Shown here piece after piece: positions 1 through 6,920 of a stretch of DNA of 12,827 nucleotides; position 1 is the stretch's first letter, and the number at the start of each line of letters is the position of its first letter. The stretch spans positions 1 to 12,827 of the forward strand of contig JAHENP010000048.1 of the NCBI GenBank assembly GCA_018609965.1, given 5' to 3'. The notes under the pieces are model-generated. The model saw only the letters and a program-made list of their open reading frames with translations. It ran no database searches and was not told the origin of the DNA. Made by a program: the position numbers and the translations under genes. Origin of the DNA: Haloferacaceae archaeon (GTDB taxonomy: Archaea; Halobacteriota; Halobacteria; Halobacteriales; Haloferacaceae).

Positions 1-1
1 C

Positions 2-280
2 AGCATCGAGGCGATCACCTCCCTGTCGAGTGAGGAGTTCTACCGGCTGTACGGTCAGTCGACCGACCGCGCGCTGGTGTTCACGGAGGTGACCCGCGGC
101 CAGTCGCCGTTGGTGGCGCTGCGGGTGGTGACACCGACGCCGAACGCGGTGATCCTCCACGGCGTCGACAGCGAGGAACTGTGGGAACACGCCCCGCGGC
201 TCGCCCGCGCTGACGGGTTCGCGCTGGCCGTCTCGACGGCGCCGCTCGAACGCGCTCTGGAGAATCTCCGAGCACTCTAA
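2..280 (+). CDS. 3' end of an unidentified protein (partial)
   Basis: The reading frame is open from the first complete codon at base 2 to a TAA at 278-280, giving the last 92 residues of a protein whose start lies outside the window. A GTG at 77 could be taken as a start, but the frame upstream is open and codes for similar soluble, acidic sequence, so this is the C-terminal part of a longer gene. The fragment reads as alternating helices and strands (for example LVALRVVTPTPNAVILHGVD), and I see no membrane segment or catalytic motif. The residues VFTEVTRGQSPLVALRV could belong to a ligand-binding or regulatory domain, but I do not recognise the family and assign no function. It converges on the thioredoxin-like gene across a 507-base spacer. 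Confidence 0.75.
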   Translation, partial: SIEAITSLSSEEFYRLYGQSTDRALVFTEVTRGQSPLVALRVVTPTPNAVILHGVDSEELWEHAPRLARADGFALAVSTAPLERALENLRAL

Positions 281-286
281 CCGACC

Positions 287-291
287 TTTTT
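287..291 (+). terminator. Oligo-T termination signal of the first gene
   Basis: A run of five T begins six bases after the TAA stop. Archaeal RNA polymerase terminates at short T tracts in the non-template strand, and this is the only such tract right after the gene. It is followed at once by the hairpin array that starts at base 300. Confidence 0.5.
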
Positions 292-299
292 CACTCAGC

Positions 300-727
300 G
301 GGAGACTGCCGGAGGCAGTCTCCCGGAAAAAAACGTCGATGCTGCCAGATCCCGGAGGGATCTGGCTGCTAACCGGATCGCGACGCGATCCGGTGATGAA
401 AAAGGGCCGCTCCGTTCGGGCCTGCGGCCCTCACTCCGCGGTCCACGACGCTGGTGCCGACCGCTCCGCACCGCAGCCTCAGGCCTCCCCAGCCTCCTCG
501 TTCACTGTGCGCGGCTCCGCCGCTTACTACGCGAGGCGCGCAAAGCGCGCCTCGCACCACTCGCTGCGCTCGTGGCGTTCACTCGTCCCTCGCGCGATCG
601 TCGGGCGGCAGAGCCGTCGCCGCGCGGCGGTGCCGCGCGGCTGTTAGCGGGAGCTTCGCTCCCGCCCCACCCGACTGCAAGCGGGACCTTCGGTCCCGCT
701 CAGTTTGCGCTCGCACGAGGCGAGCGC
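300..727. repeat. Array of about ten short hairpins, mostly with three-base loops
   Basis: This non-coding spacer between convergent genes holds a dense series of perfect or near-perfect inverted repeats. Arms: 300-310/314-324 (11 bp, loop GGA); 341-353/357-369 (13 bp, one mismatch, loop GGA); 372-381/385-394 (10 bp, loop GAC); 418-422/426-430 (5 bp, loop TGC), alternatively 404-410/424-430; 511-515/519-523 (5 bp, loop TCC); 531-541/545-555 (11 bp, loop AAA); 619-628/632-641 (10 bp, loop GGT); 647-654/658-665 (8 bp, loop TTC); 680-688/692-700 (9 bp, loop TTC); 707-714/720-727 (8 bp, five-base loop). Arm sequences mostly differ, so the units share architecture rather than descent; only the two TTC hairpins resemble each other (GCGGGA arms). 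Open frames here have no codon pattern or family similarity and I treat none as a gene. Possible roles are barrier or terminator between convergent transcripts, or simply a by-product of a mutational process. Confidence 0.85.
327..333 (-). terminator. Oligo-T tract on the minus strand
   Basis: Seven consecutive A on the plus strand give seven T when read from the thioredoxin-like gene, just beyond the last hairpins of the array. A second tract, five T on the minus strand, lies at 399-403. Both could end leftward transcripts, though they are about 385-460 bases past the stop codon at 788, which is far for a primary terminator. Confidence 0.35.
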
Positions 728-787
728 TGCACGCGCCTGGGCAGACTGTGGGGAGTCGACCTGTGAGATTCAGTTCGCCGAGCGCGT

Positions 788-1117
788 TCAGATGTGATCT
801 TCCAGAAACGCCGTCAGTCGCTCGCCGGGGACGAACCCATCTGCGAGCCGTGCGACTGGCTCCCCGTCCCGGAACACGACGAGTGTCGGGACGCTCGTGA
901 TCTGGTACTTCTCGACGAGTCCGGGGGGGTCCCGCGGGTTGACGAACACCGCCGGCACACCCACCTCGCGGGCGACGTTGCCGACGACCGGCTCCATCGA
1001 GTGACAGATCGAACAGCCGTTCGTCTGGAACTGGACGAGGAGGGTCTCGTGGCGTTCGCGGGCGTCGGCGAGCGCCGCGGCGTCGATTGTGCGTGGCTGG
1101 ACCGTGGTGTCGGACAC
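788..1117 (-). CDS. Thioredoxin-like protein with a CSIC active site
   Basis: The product is a 109-residue cytoplasmic thioredoxin-fold protein, close to the usual length of a single-domain thioredoxin. The redox pair is Cys35 and Cys38 in NGCSICHSMEP, at the start of the second helix after a strand (LLVQF). The conserved cis-proline is Pro77 in TSVPTLVVF, and GFVPGERLTAFL matches the C-terminal strand and helix of the fold. The active site is CSIC rather than the canonical CGPC, which usually shifts redox potential or partner choice, so it need not be a general disulfide reductase. The start is a GTG at 1117, 31 bases after the HMG-CoA synthase stop, with no clear promoter or ribosome binding site between, so it is probably read from the HMG-CoA synthase promoter. 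The thioredoxin fold is secure; the substrate is unknown. Confidence 0.9.
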   Translation of the reverse strand: MSDTTVQPRTIDAAALADARERHETLLVQFQTNGCSICHSMEPVVGNVAREVGVPAVFVNPRDPPGLVEKYQITSVPTLVVFRDGEPVARLADGFVPGERLTAFLEDHI

Positions 1118-1148
1118 GGCCGAGCGAGGTGGCCTGGCTACGTGAGCG

Positions 1149-2483
1149 TTACTCGACGTACTCGTAGGTGCGTTCGTTCATCCGGCCCCAGCCGGCGTGG
1201 ACGAACTCCCCGGAGGGTTGGGTGAACGCTTCGATCTCCGTGTCGAGATCGTGGTTGTGGGCGTCGTGGACGTGTTCGTACTCCTCGAAGTCGAGATCGT
1301 ACCGCCGGCGGAGCTGTTCGTCGATGGTCAGCGCCTCGATCTCCTCTTTCCAGCCGTCTTGGACCGTCTCGGCGTGGATCTCCGCCTGCGCGCCGGAGCC
1401 GTAGGAGGCGACGAGCAGCCGTTCACCCGACAGCCCGCGCCCCGCCTCGGCGGCGGCCTGCAGTGCTGACACGCGCGCGACGTGGACCGAGCCGGTGTAC
1501 CAGTTGCCCACCTGCCGGGAGATCGACAGTGTCGGCTCGATCGTCGCGTCGTACCAACTCCGGTACTGGTCGGTCTGTTTCAACTCGTCCATGTGGGTCT
1601 GGATCGCCTCCTCGTAGGCCTCGCGGTCCTCGTAGGCTTCCTCGCGTGGCTGGCGACCGATCTCCTCGGCGATCTCCGACTCCAAGTCGGTGTTCCGGAC
1701 GATCCGCCGGTAGCCCAACAGCCCGGCCTTCCGCACCATCCCCGGGAACGGCGTGTGGAACGGGACGTACGCGAAGTCGTCCGGGTGGGTGGTGTCCTGG
1801 CCCTCGAAGTCCTGCAACGCCTCCCGCATCCGCGCGAGATACACCTGCATCGACCGTTTCCCGTCGACGCTCGGGAACTGTTGTTGCGGCTTCAGGAAGT
1901 CCGTCTCGTCTGCGCTCCCGTACCCCTGTTCGTGCGAGAGGGCGACCAGATCCGGCTCCTCGTCGATCAACATCGCGACCGCGCCCGCACCCTGTGTCGC
2001 CTCGCCGCTGGAGTCACGCGCGTACAACGCCGTGTCGGTGGCGATCACCAACGCCGCGCGGCCGCGACTCCGTCCCGCGGCGATCCAGTTGTACGCGTCG
2101 TCGATCGACTGGGTCCCGGAGACGCAGGCGAACTTCCGTTCCCCTTTGTTGGCGTGGTGGAAGTCGCCGTCGTACACCTGTTCGAGACAGCCGGCGACGT
2201 ACGTCGACACCGGCTTGGAGTTGTCGAACGCCGACTCCGTCGCCACGTCGATCCGCCCGATGTCGTCGGGCACGAGCCCCTTCCGGTCCATCAGGCGCTT
2301 GGCCGCGTTCGCGCCCATCGTCACGATGTCCTCGTAGGTGTCCGGGAACGACGACGCCTCCAACCCCAACCCCTTCGTGTACTTCTCCGGGTCGTCACCC
2401 TGTGCGGGCGCGAACGTCTCCGGCAGGTCCAGCTTGAGCTTCCCGGTCCAGATCTCGACGGCGTCGATGCCGACGGTTGTCAT
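1149..2483 (-). CDS. hmgB: Hydroxymethylglutaryl-CoA synthase
   Basis: This 444-residue enzyme condenses acetyl-CoA with acetoacetyl-CoA to HMG-CoA, the committed entry to the mevalonate pathway that supplies isoprenoids for archaeal ether lipids, carotenoids and quinones. The catalytic triad of the family is visible: Glu83 in ATESAFDNSKPV, Cys120 in KFACVSGTQS (acyl-enzyme cysteine) and His243 in YVPFHTPFPGMV. NWYTGSVHVARVSAL (about 327-341) and SYGSGAQAEI (about 360-369) match the C-terminal thiolase-fold core. The length and triad spacing fit the bacterial/eukaryotic MvaS type found in haloarchaea rather than the thiolase-plus-DUF35 type of other archaea. The ATG at 2483 is supported by an A/T-rich box 25-31 bases upstream, so the message is probably leaderless. 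The thioredoxin-like gene follows 31 bases after the TAA. The symbol follows Haloferax usage; mvaS is equivalent. Confidence 0.96.
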   Translation of the reverse strand: MTTVGIDAVEIWTGKLKLDLPETFAPAQGDDPEKYTKGLGLEASSFPDTYEDIVTMGANAAKRLMDRKGLVPDDIGRIDVATESAFDNSKPVSTYVAGCLEQVYDGDFHHANKGERKFACVSGTQSIDDAYNWIAAGRSRGRAALVIATDTALYARDSSGEATQGAGAVAMLIDEEPDLVALSHEQGYGSADETDFLKPQQQFPSVDGKRSMQVYLARMREALQDFEGQDTTHPDDFAYVPFHTPFPGMVRKAGLLGYRRIVRNTDLESEIAEEIGRQPREEAYEDREAYEEAIQTHMDELKQTDQYRSWYDATIEPTLSISRQVGNWYTGSVHVARVSALQAAAEAGRGLSGERLLVASYGSGAQAEIHAETVQDGWKEEIEALTIDEQLRRRYDLDFEEYEHVHDAHNHDLDTEIEAFTQPSGEFVHAGWGRMNERTYEYVE

Positions 2484-2507
2484 GACACCATAGTTCGTGG
2501 AACGAGC

Positions 2508-2514
2508 TTATTTC
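2508..2514 (-). promoter_or_regulatory. TATA-like box of the HMG-CoA synthase gene
   Basis: On the minus strand this reads GAAATAA, in otherwise GC-rich sequence, 25-31 bases before the ATG at 2483. That spacing places transcription start at or next to the start codon, the leaderless arrangement common in haloarchaea. The 89-base gap to the upstream gene on the same strand suggests an independent unit. Confidence 0.6.
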
Positions 2515-2572
2515 TCTGTCGATGCTGAGTTCGACGAGTGTCGATATCGGGAGACGGTCCCAGGTGGTTCGA

Positions 2573-5284
2573 CTACGATCCACACTCGTCGCCTGCGCCG
2601 ACCTGTTTCTCCCAATCGCCAGGGTTGATCCCGTTCCCGCGGGACGCGGGGGTGCCGTAGTAGTCACCCTTCACACCACGGTCGCCGTTGTACCGCAGTC
2701 CGCCGCCACCAGAGGAGACGAAGAGACTGTCGAGGTACGTCGTGGCGGCGTCCGTGACCCGCGGTTTCGCCCCGTTGGTGCGAATTTCCGTCCGCCGCCC
2801 GGTGTCTGGACTCCCGTTAATACAGACGGTCCCCCCGTCGGTGATGACATCGAACACGGCACCGTTCGTGTCGAATCGACCCCCTCTCAGCCGAACGTCG
2901 TCGCCGTTCTCGGCTTCCACCCTGAGTGGTGAGCCGTTCGTGTTGACGACGATGCCGTCGGCGAGGACGGCCCCGCCGGCTGTGAGTGTGAACGCATTGC
3001 CGTTCGTCCTGATTGTTGCACCGGTCACGTCAACGCGCCCAGTGGCATCGACGCTAAACTCACCGCCAGCCGTGCTCTCGAACCCCTCTGCGAACACGTC
3101 GTCCGCGGTGAGTGTGGTCTTTGCTCCGTTCGAGTCGACGCTCGCGTCTTCGAGTCGGAGTTCGGCGTCCGTGTCGAGATTGACTCTTCCGCCGTTCGAA
3201 CTGAGTCGGGCGCGGGAAAACCGCAGATCTGAACTGCCTGCGTCGACCGAGAGCCGCGACCCGCCGGTGTTGAGTGTGGCGGCCTCACCGTAGACGCCTG
3301 TCCCACCGAGTGTGATGGTGGCGCCTCCGGAGTCGAGTGTCATTTCGTCAATACGAATATGGCCCGTGGCGCGCATCTCCAGCTTCGACCCTCCGGAGTC
3401 GACGGTCGTCCCGTCGGTGAACTCCACACGCTCCTGCGTTGCCGTGACAGTGAGCCGTCCGCCGCCGGTTTCGAGAGATACCCGCGATGTGACGCTTTTT
3501 GCTTCGATTCGCAAGCGGTCCCCACCGCTGTTTACCGTGCCGACCGTTCCCGGGATCACGAGGTGGACGTTCTTGTCGAAGTCGTTCAGCTCTGACTTTC
3601 GATACGTCTCTTCTCCAGGGTCGTACAGTCCGTTCTGGTTGCTGTCGGCGAACGCCTCGCCACTCGGCGGGGCAGGCGAGAGGTCCGCACCTACTGTTTT
3701 CACACGCAGCGTGGCGCCTGTCGATGCGCCGAACAAGCTGATGTTGGTCGAGCCGTTTACTGACACCTCGGCCGGTGACGACAACTCTCCGTTGACATCG
3801 GTCGGCCCCGGCTCGTTTGACCCACTGACGCCGAAATCCACGGCGCTCGCGTTCCCCGAAGCGAAGTCCAACTGCACCCCACTGACGCCGGAGCCGTCGG
3901 TCGCGTTCGTCGCGTTCGCCAGGGCGGTGAACCGATCCCCGACCTCAGACCGGTTGACAACCAGCGTCTGATTGTCAGAGAAGTACCGAACACCCGCTGT
4001 CGCCGTCATTCCGGAGGTGTTCCACGAGATCGCAACGCCGCTTGGATTGGAAGGCGGAAACGGCGATGGGGTAGCCGGACCCCCGTCTTCGACGGTTACG
4101 TTCGCCGTCGCGTTCTCCGCCGTCGACTGATCGAACTCGGGACTGCCCAGCCGCTCTTCGACATCGAACCCGCTACGGTTCAGGGTGACGTTCACGTCGA
4201 CTGGCCCGCTTGTGCCGTTGGTGTCGAACTGGAAGGCCGTTCGACCGCTCCCGTCCGTCGACTGACTCTCGTTGCCGACTCCTGTCGCGTTCGCGACCAC
4301 GGTCGCGCCCGGCAACGGGTTGCCGTACTGGTCGCGCACCCGGACGACCACTCGGGCGGACTCACCCTGCGTGACGTTCCGTTCGACGGAGACGAAGTCG
4401 ACGGCTGCGGCCCGGCGCTGTTCCCGGTGGCGGCCGACGGACACCGCGGCGACACCGAGACTGTAGTTGCCGGGGAACCGCACGTCTACCGCCCGGCGAC
4501 TCGTGTTCTCAGTCACGATCACGTCCGCGTCGTCAACCTGGTTACCACGGGTCAGGACGGTCTCGTACCCGGCGGGCGACAGCGTCGTCGGCACGGTGAC
4601 GTTGAAGTTCGAGACCCGCACGCGATCGTCGACTGGACTCACCGCACTCGGCTCCAACGTCACCTCGTCGACGCCCGCCTCACTCAGGTTCCCCTTCAGC
4701 AGGAACAACGTGACGCGGTCGCCGGAAACGAGCAACGGCGACTGCGTGAGGTTCAGTCGCTCCCCGCCGGCGTACGTCGCCACCGCGTGTGACAGCTCCA
4801 GGGTGAGGTTCTCTGGCCCGCCGTCGTACGAGCGGTACTGCGGTGTGTAGATGAGCGGCCGGCTGGTGTAGTTGCCGTTCGTCGCCGCCGCGGTCGGCCA
4901 CCCCTCCTCGGTCTCGGCTCGCTCTCCGGGAACGCCGGTGTTGAACTCGGCGTTCGAGACGTTCAGCGTCACGTTCTGTGGCTCGCCGGTCTCGATCCGG
5001 CCGACCGTCGGCGGCGGGTTGACGAACAACGTCCGGCCAGGGAACCGCGTGCCGAGCTTCACCGCGGCGGGTGCGGTCTCGCCGGTCGTTCCCGCCGTGA
5101 CGACGGCGTCACGCACGCCGACAAAGTCGTTCCGCACCGTCTGCTCGTGGCTGAACTCCACCTGACTGTTCTGTTGGGGGACGACGGTCGCCTGGTAGGT
5201 GGACATCGCGACCACCAGAAAGCCGAATAGGATCACTGCTCCGATGACGACTGACTGACCTCTGTCGTCCCCCCAGAACCGCAT
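2573..5284 (-). CDS. Secreted pilin-like surface protein with a predicted C-terminal beta-helix
   Basis: Using the ATG at 5284 gives 903 residues. The frame stays open to 5365, but that extension would overlap the DUF2150 gene, lacks signal-peptide character, and the box at 5310-5313 fits the inner ATG. The N-terminus MRFWGDDRGQSVVIGAVILF resembles archaeal type IV pilin-like signals: charged segment, Gly-Gln-Ser cleavage site for PibD, then one hydrophobic helix (about 12-32). Residues about 100-515 carry 25 N-X-S/T sequons and include an Ig-like segment (VRVRDQYGNPLPGATVVANA, about 314-333) and a Pro/Ser-rich linker (about 404-415). A calcium-loop motif D-x-N-x-N-G-x-x-D-x-G-E lies at 547-558. 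From about 586, thirteen [ST/A][GN]G triplets recur every 20-24 residues (one gap of 30), as expected for a parallel beta-helix with an Asn/Gly ladder. Cysteines occur only near the C-terminus (about 821 and 901). There is no C-terminal membrane segment or PGF-CTERM-like signal, so anchoring or pilus incorporation would be N-terminal. Specific function is unknown. Confidence 0.88.
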   Translation of the reverse strand: MRFWGDDRGQSVVIGAVILFGFLVVAMSTYQATVVPQQNSQVEFSHEQTVRNDFVGVRDAVVTAGTTGETAPAAVKLGTRFPGRTLFVNPPPTVGRIETGEPQNVTLNVSNAEFNTGVPGERAETEEGWPTAAATNGNYTSRPLIYTPQYRSYDGGPENLTLELSHAVATYAGGERLNLTQSPLLVSGDRVTLFLLKGNLSEAGVDEVTLEPSAVSPVDDRVRVSNFNVTVPTTLSPAGYETVLTRGNQVDDADVIVTENTSRRAVDVRFPGNYSLGVAAVSVGRHREQRRAAAVDFVSVERNVTQGESARVVVRVRDQYGNPLPGATVVANATGVGNESQSTDGSGRTAFQFDTNGTSGPVDVNVTLNRSGFDVEERLGSPEFDQSTAENATANVTVEDGGPATPSPFPPSNPSGVAISWNTSGMTATAGVRYFSDNQTLVVNRSEVGDRFTALANATNATDGSGVSGVQLDFASGNASAVDFGVSGSNEPGPTDVNGELSSPAEVSVNGSTNISLFGASTGATLRVKTVGADLSPAPPSGEAFADSNQNGLYDPGEETYRKSELNDFDKNVHLVIPGTVGTVNSGGDRLRIEAKSVTSRVSLETGGGRLTVTATQERVEFTDGTTVDSGGSKLEMRATGHIRIDEMTLDSGGATITLGGTGVYGEAATLNTGGSRLSVDAGSSDLRFSRARLSSNGGRVNLDTDAELRLEDASVDSNGAKTTLTADDVFAEGFESTAGGEFSVDATGRVDVTGATIRTNGNAFTLTAGGAVLADGIVVNTNGSPLRVEAENGDDVRLRGGRFDTNGAVFDVITDGGTVCINGSPDTGRRTEIRTNGAKPRVTDAATTYLDSLFVSSGGGGLRYNGDRGVKGDYYGTPASRGNGINPGDWEKQVGAGDECGS
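2651..3529 (-). repeat. Thirteen-coil Asn/Gly repeat (predicted beta-helix) within the surface protein
   Basis: Counting from the ATG at 5284, the triplets begin at residues 586, 606, 630, 652, 673, 696, 718, 739, 760, 782, 806, 836 and 858. In order they are SGG, TGG, SGG, SGG, TGG, SNG, SNG, AGG, TNG, TNG, TNG, TNG and SGG. Between them run short alternating hydrophobic strands such as LRIEAKSV, LTVTATQ and FSVDATGRVDVTGATI. The turn shifts from Gly-Gly in the first coils to Asn-Gly in later ones. The DNA repeats are weak (recurrent GCCGTTCG- and CCGGAGTCGA-like segments on the plus strand), indicating old duplications or selection on structure. Confidence 0.75.
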
Positions 5285-5309
5285 GTGTGCTTGTACCCGG
5301 TGTTCGCTC

Positions 5310-5313
5310 AAAA
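5310..5313 (-). promoter_or_regulatory. TATA-like box of the surface protein gene
   Basis: On the minus strand the sequence reads CCTTTTGAG with four T at 26-29 bases before the ATG at 5284. This supports a leaderless start there rather than at 5365. It lies in the 58-base gap after the DUF2150 gene, so the surface gene can be expressed separately although it might also receive read-through. Confidence 0.5.
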
Positions 5314-5342
5314 GGCTACGGGTGACCCGGCGGGTCGACGAC

Positions 5343-5927
5343 TCAATCCTCGTCGTTTTCCTCAACGACCTCGGGGTCGGCCATCGCGGTCTGCAACGAG
5401 TCGAGCCCGTTGACCCACTCCGAGACCAGCCCGTACTCTAGGCTCTCGGCGAGTTCCATCGGGAGGTCCGCGCCGTCGACGATCAACGTGCCCGCTTGGA
5501 CGAGGTAGCCCAGAGCGGCGTCAACATCGTCACCCGCCTCGGCGTCGGCGGCCGCCTCGACGTACTCCGCGACGGTTCCCTCCTCGGCGGTGCCGCCGAC
5601 AACGTACTCCTCTGCGGCGTAGAACACGGGGACGAGACTCGTCTGGACCCCGTCGATCAGCATCGCCGTCTCCTCGTCGTCCATCTCCACCTCCGCGAGC
5701 ACCACGTCACGGACGCCCGCAACCTCCTCGACGGCGGCGTCCTCGTCGAGACGGTCGTCCTCGAACGCACGGACGATCTTCGCGACCGCGATGGCGGCGT
5801 CGTCTTGGAGGTTGAGCAGCAGTCGGGCCGACTCTTCGTCTTCCGGGTCCAGCTCCTGGTCGGCCACGCGGTCCAACCAGTTCTGCCACCGCTCTTCGGT
5901 GTAGAACGTCTCGTCCGGGTCGCTCAT
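5343..5927 (-). CDS. DUF2150 family protein
   Basis: The product is a 194-residue, very acidic, soluble, mostly helical protein. Its N-terminus FYTEERWQNWLDRV followed by SARLLLNLQDDAAIAVAKIV is the signature I associate with DUF2150, an archaeal family without established function. The middle part (VFYAAEEYV and VAEYVEAAADAEA) and the C-terminus (SLEYGLVSEWVNGLDSLQTAM) are also helical. There is no membrane segment and no obvious catalytic motif. The frame is open upstream to 6356, but that extension is Arg/Pro-rich shadow sequence lying over the promoter and the divergent methyltransferase. The ATG at 5927 has a GGGAGGG box seven bases upstream. The surface protein gene follows 58 bases downstream. 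Confidence 0.88.
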   Translation of the reverse strand: MSDPDETFYTEERWQNWLDRVADQELDPEDEESARLLLNLQDDAAIAVAKIVRAFEDDRLDEDAAVEEVAGVRDVVLAEVEMDDEETAMLIDGVQTSLVPVFYAAEEYVVGGTAEEGTVAEYVEAAADAEAGDDVDAALGYLVQAGTLIVDGADLPMELAESLEYGLVSEWVNGLDSLQTAMADPEVVEENDED

Positions 5928-5934
5928 ACCACTA

Positions 5935-5957
5935 CCCTCCCGTGCCGGCCGGATAAG
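5935..5957 (-). promoter_or_regulatory. Promoter and ribosome-binding region of the DUF2150 gene
   Basis: On the minus strand, CTTAT at 5957-5953 lies 26-30 bases before the ATG and could drive a leaderless message. GGGAGGG at 5941-5935, with a seven-base spacer, is a good Shine-Dalgarno match and would only be used if transcription starts further upstream, for instance from the GATAC about 40 bases before the ATG. The two readings conflict and the sequence does not decide between them. Confidence 0.45.
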
Positions 5958-6067
5958 CCCTCCGTATCGACCACCCCCGATCTCCGTCAGAGGGGTGTCG
6001 CGTACGGCACTCGCAGACCGTGAGAGTCGCCACAACACTCTGGTCGGTCGCGCTCGCGGACCCGTCC

Positions 6068-6814
6068 GTGACGGATCGCCTGTACACGGAACACCCCGAA
6101 CTGTACGACGCGGTCCAGTCGGCGTGGGACTACGACCGCGACGTGTCGTTCCTGCTGGCGGCCGCCGACCGCCACGACGCGGCCAGCGTCGCCGACGGCC
6201 GGCTCGCGGACCCACCGACGGAGCTGTTGGAGGTGGGCTGTGGCACCGGTGAACACACCCAGCGGCTCGTCGCCGCCGGCTTCGACGTGGCCGGTGTCGA
6301 CCCCAACGAGCCGATGCTCGACCGCGCCCGCCGGAAGTTCCCTGGGTTGGACGCACGGCTCGTCGTCGGTGGGCTCCCGTCGCTCCCTGTCACCAGGACG
6401 TTTCCGGTCGTCGTCGCCTTCCGGGGTGTGATCAGCCACCTCCCGCCAGAGGGGTTGGAGCCGGCTGTCGCCGCGCTCGGCGACCGACTCGCCGACGACG
6501 GTGTGCTCGTCTTCGACGCCTCCCGGCTCCCGCCAGATGGCCACGACGGGCCGGCGCTCGACGTCGGCGAGACGGCGCAGGGAACGTACGCTCGAATCGT
6601 CCAGCTGCAACCCCGCGAGGACGGCCGTCTTGACTGGAACAGTGTCGTCGTCCCACCGGAGGGAGAGGCGTTCGTCAACAGTCGACCGGTGACGCCGTTC
6701 GACGACCGAGAGATTGTGGACGCCCTCCGGGCTGCCGGTCTCACCGTCGAGACCCACGACGGGTTCGGCCCGGGCGACGACGGTCGGACAGTGTTCGTCG
6801 CGACGCCGGCGTGA
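6068..6814 (+). CDS. Class I SAM-dependent methyltransferase
   Basis: The 248-residue protein has a Rossmann-like methyltransferase core: motif I LLEVGCGTGEHT at about 53-64 binds S-adenosylmethionine, and VAGVDPNEPML (about 74-84, Asp78) follows as the ribose-contacting strand. VVVAFRGVISHLPP (about 114-127) is the motif IV region and DDGVLVFDAS the next strand. The opening VTDRLYTEHPELYDAVQSAWDYDRDVSFLL is the family-like start, so I choose GTG at 6068 over GTG at 6020, which adds 16 less conserved residues. The tail (FDDREIVDALRAAGLTVE) is the usual final helix-strand. The substrate, small molecule or macromolecule, cannot be told from sequence. It is divergent from DUF2150 and convergent with the TatD-like gene; no clear promoter box was found. 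Confidence 0.88.
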   Translation: MTDRLYTEHPELYDAVQSAWDYDRDVSFLLAAADRHDAASVADGRLADPPTELLEVGCGTGEHTQRLVAAGFDVAGVDPNEPMLDRARRKFPGLDARLVVGGLPSLPVTRTFPVVVAFRGVISHLPPEGLEPAVAALGDRLADDGVLVFDASRLPPDGHDGPALDVGETAQGTYARIVQLQPREDGRLDWNSVVVPPEGEAFVNSRPVTPFDDREIVDALRAAGLTVETHDGFGPGDDGRTVFVATPA

Positions 6815-6840
6815 CGCCGGCTCGGTGTGGCTGATGTCGT

Positions 6841-6920
6841 CGGCTCCGATTCGTCTCCCTCGCCTGCGGCTCGTCTTCGTCGACTACGATTCGTCCCCGT
6901 CGGCTATGACCCGTCGCGGT
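6841..6920. repeat. Four degenerate 20-base tandem repeats across a stop codon
   Basis: Units are 6841-6860, 6861-6880, 6881-6900 and 6901-6920, with approximate consensus CGNCTNCGATTCGTCNCCGT. Units 1 and 3 are the most alike; units 2 and 4 are diverged. The array fills most of the gap between the convergent methyltransferase and TatD-like genes, and its last unit contains the TatD-like gene's stop codon (CTA on the plus strand at 6904-6906) and last residues. Confidence 0.6.

Noticed and set aside
2..280. Naming the first partial gene as a transcriptional regulator.
   Set aside because: The fragment has no visible DNA-binding domain and I cannot match it to a family.
300..727. A CRISPR array or insertion-sequence ends.
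   Set aside because: The repeats differ in sequence and spacing, have no regular spacers, and there is no cas or transposase gene nearby.
339..900. Open plus-strand frames of 102 and 148 residues over the hairpin spacer.
   Set aside because: They are Arg/Ser/Pro/Ala-rich products of GC-rich hairpins, resemble no family, and one runs into the thioredoxin gene in the wrong strand.
1482..2528. A 348-residue plus-strand open frame opposite HMG-CoA synthase.
   Set aside because: It is an antisense shadow, rich in Arg, Val and Leu with no family pattern; the opposite strand codes for a complete enzyme with its catalytic triad.
5285..5365. N-terminal extension of the surface protein to 5365.
   Set aside because: The 27 extra residues are polar and basic without signal character, overlap the DUF2150 gene and cross the promoter box at 5310-5313.
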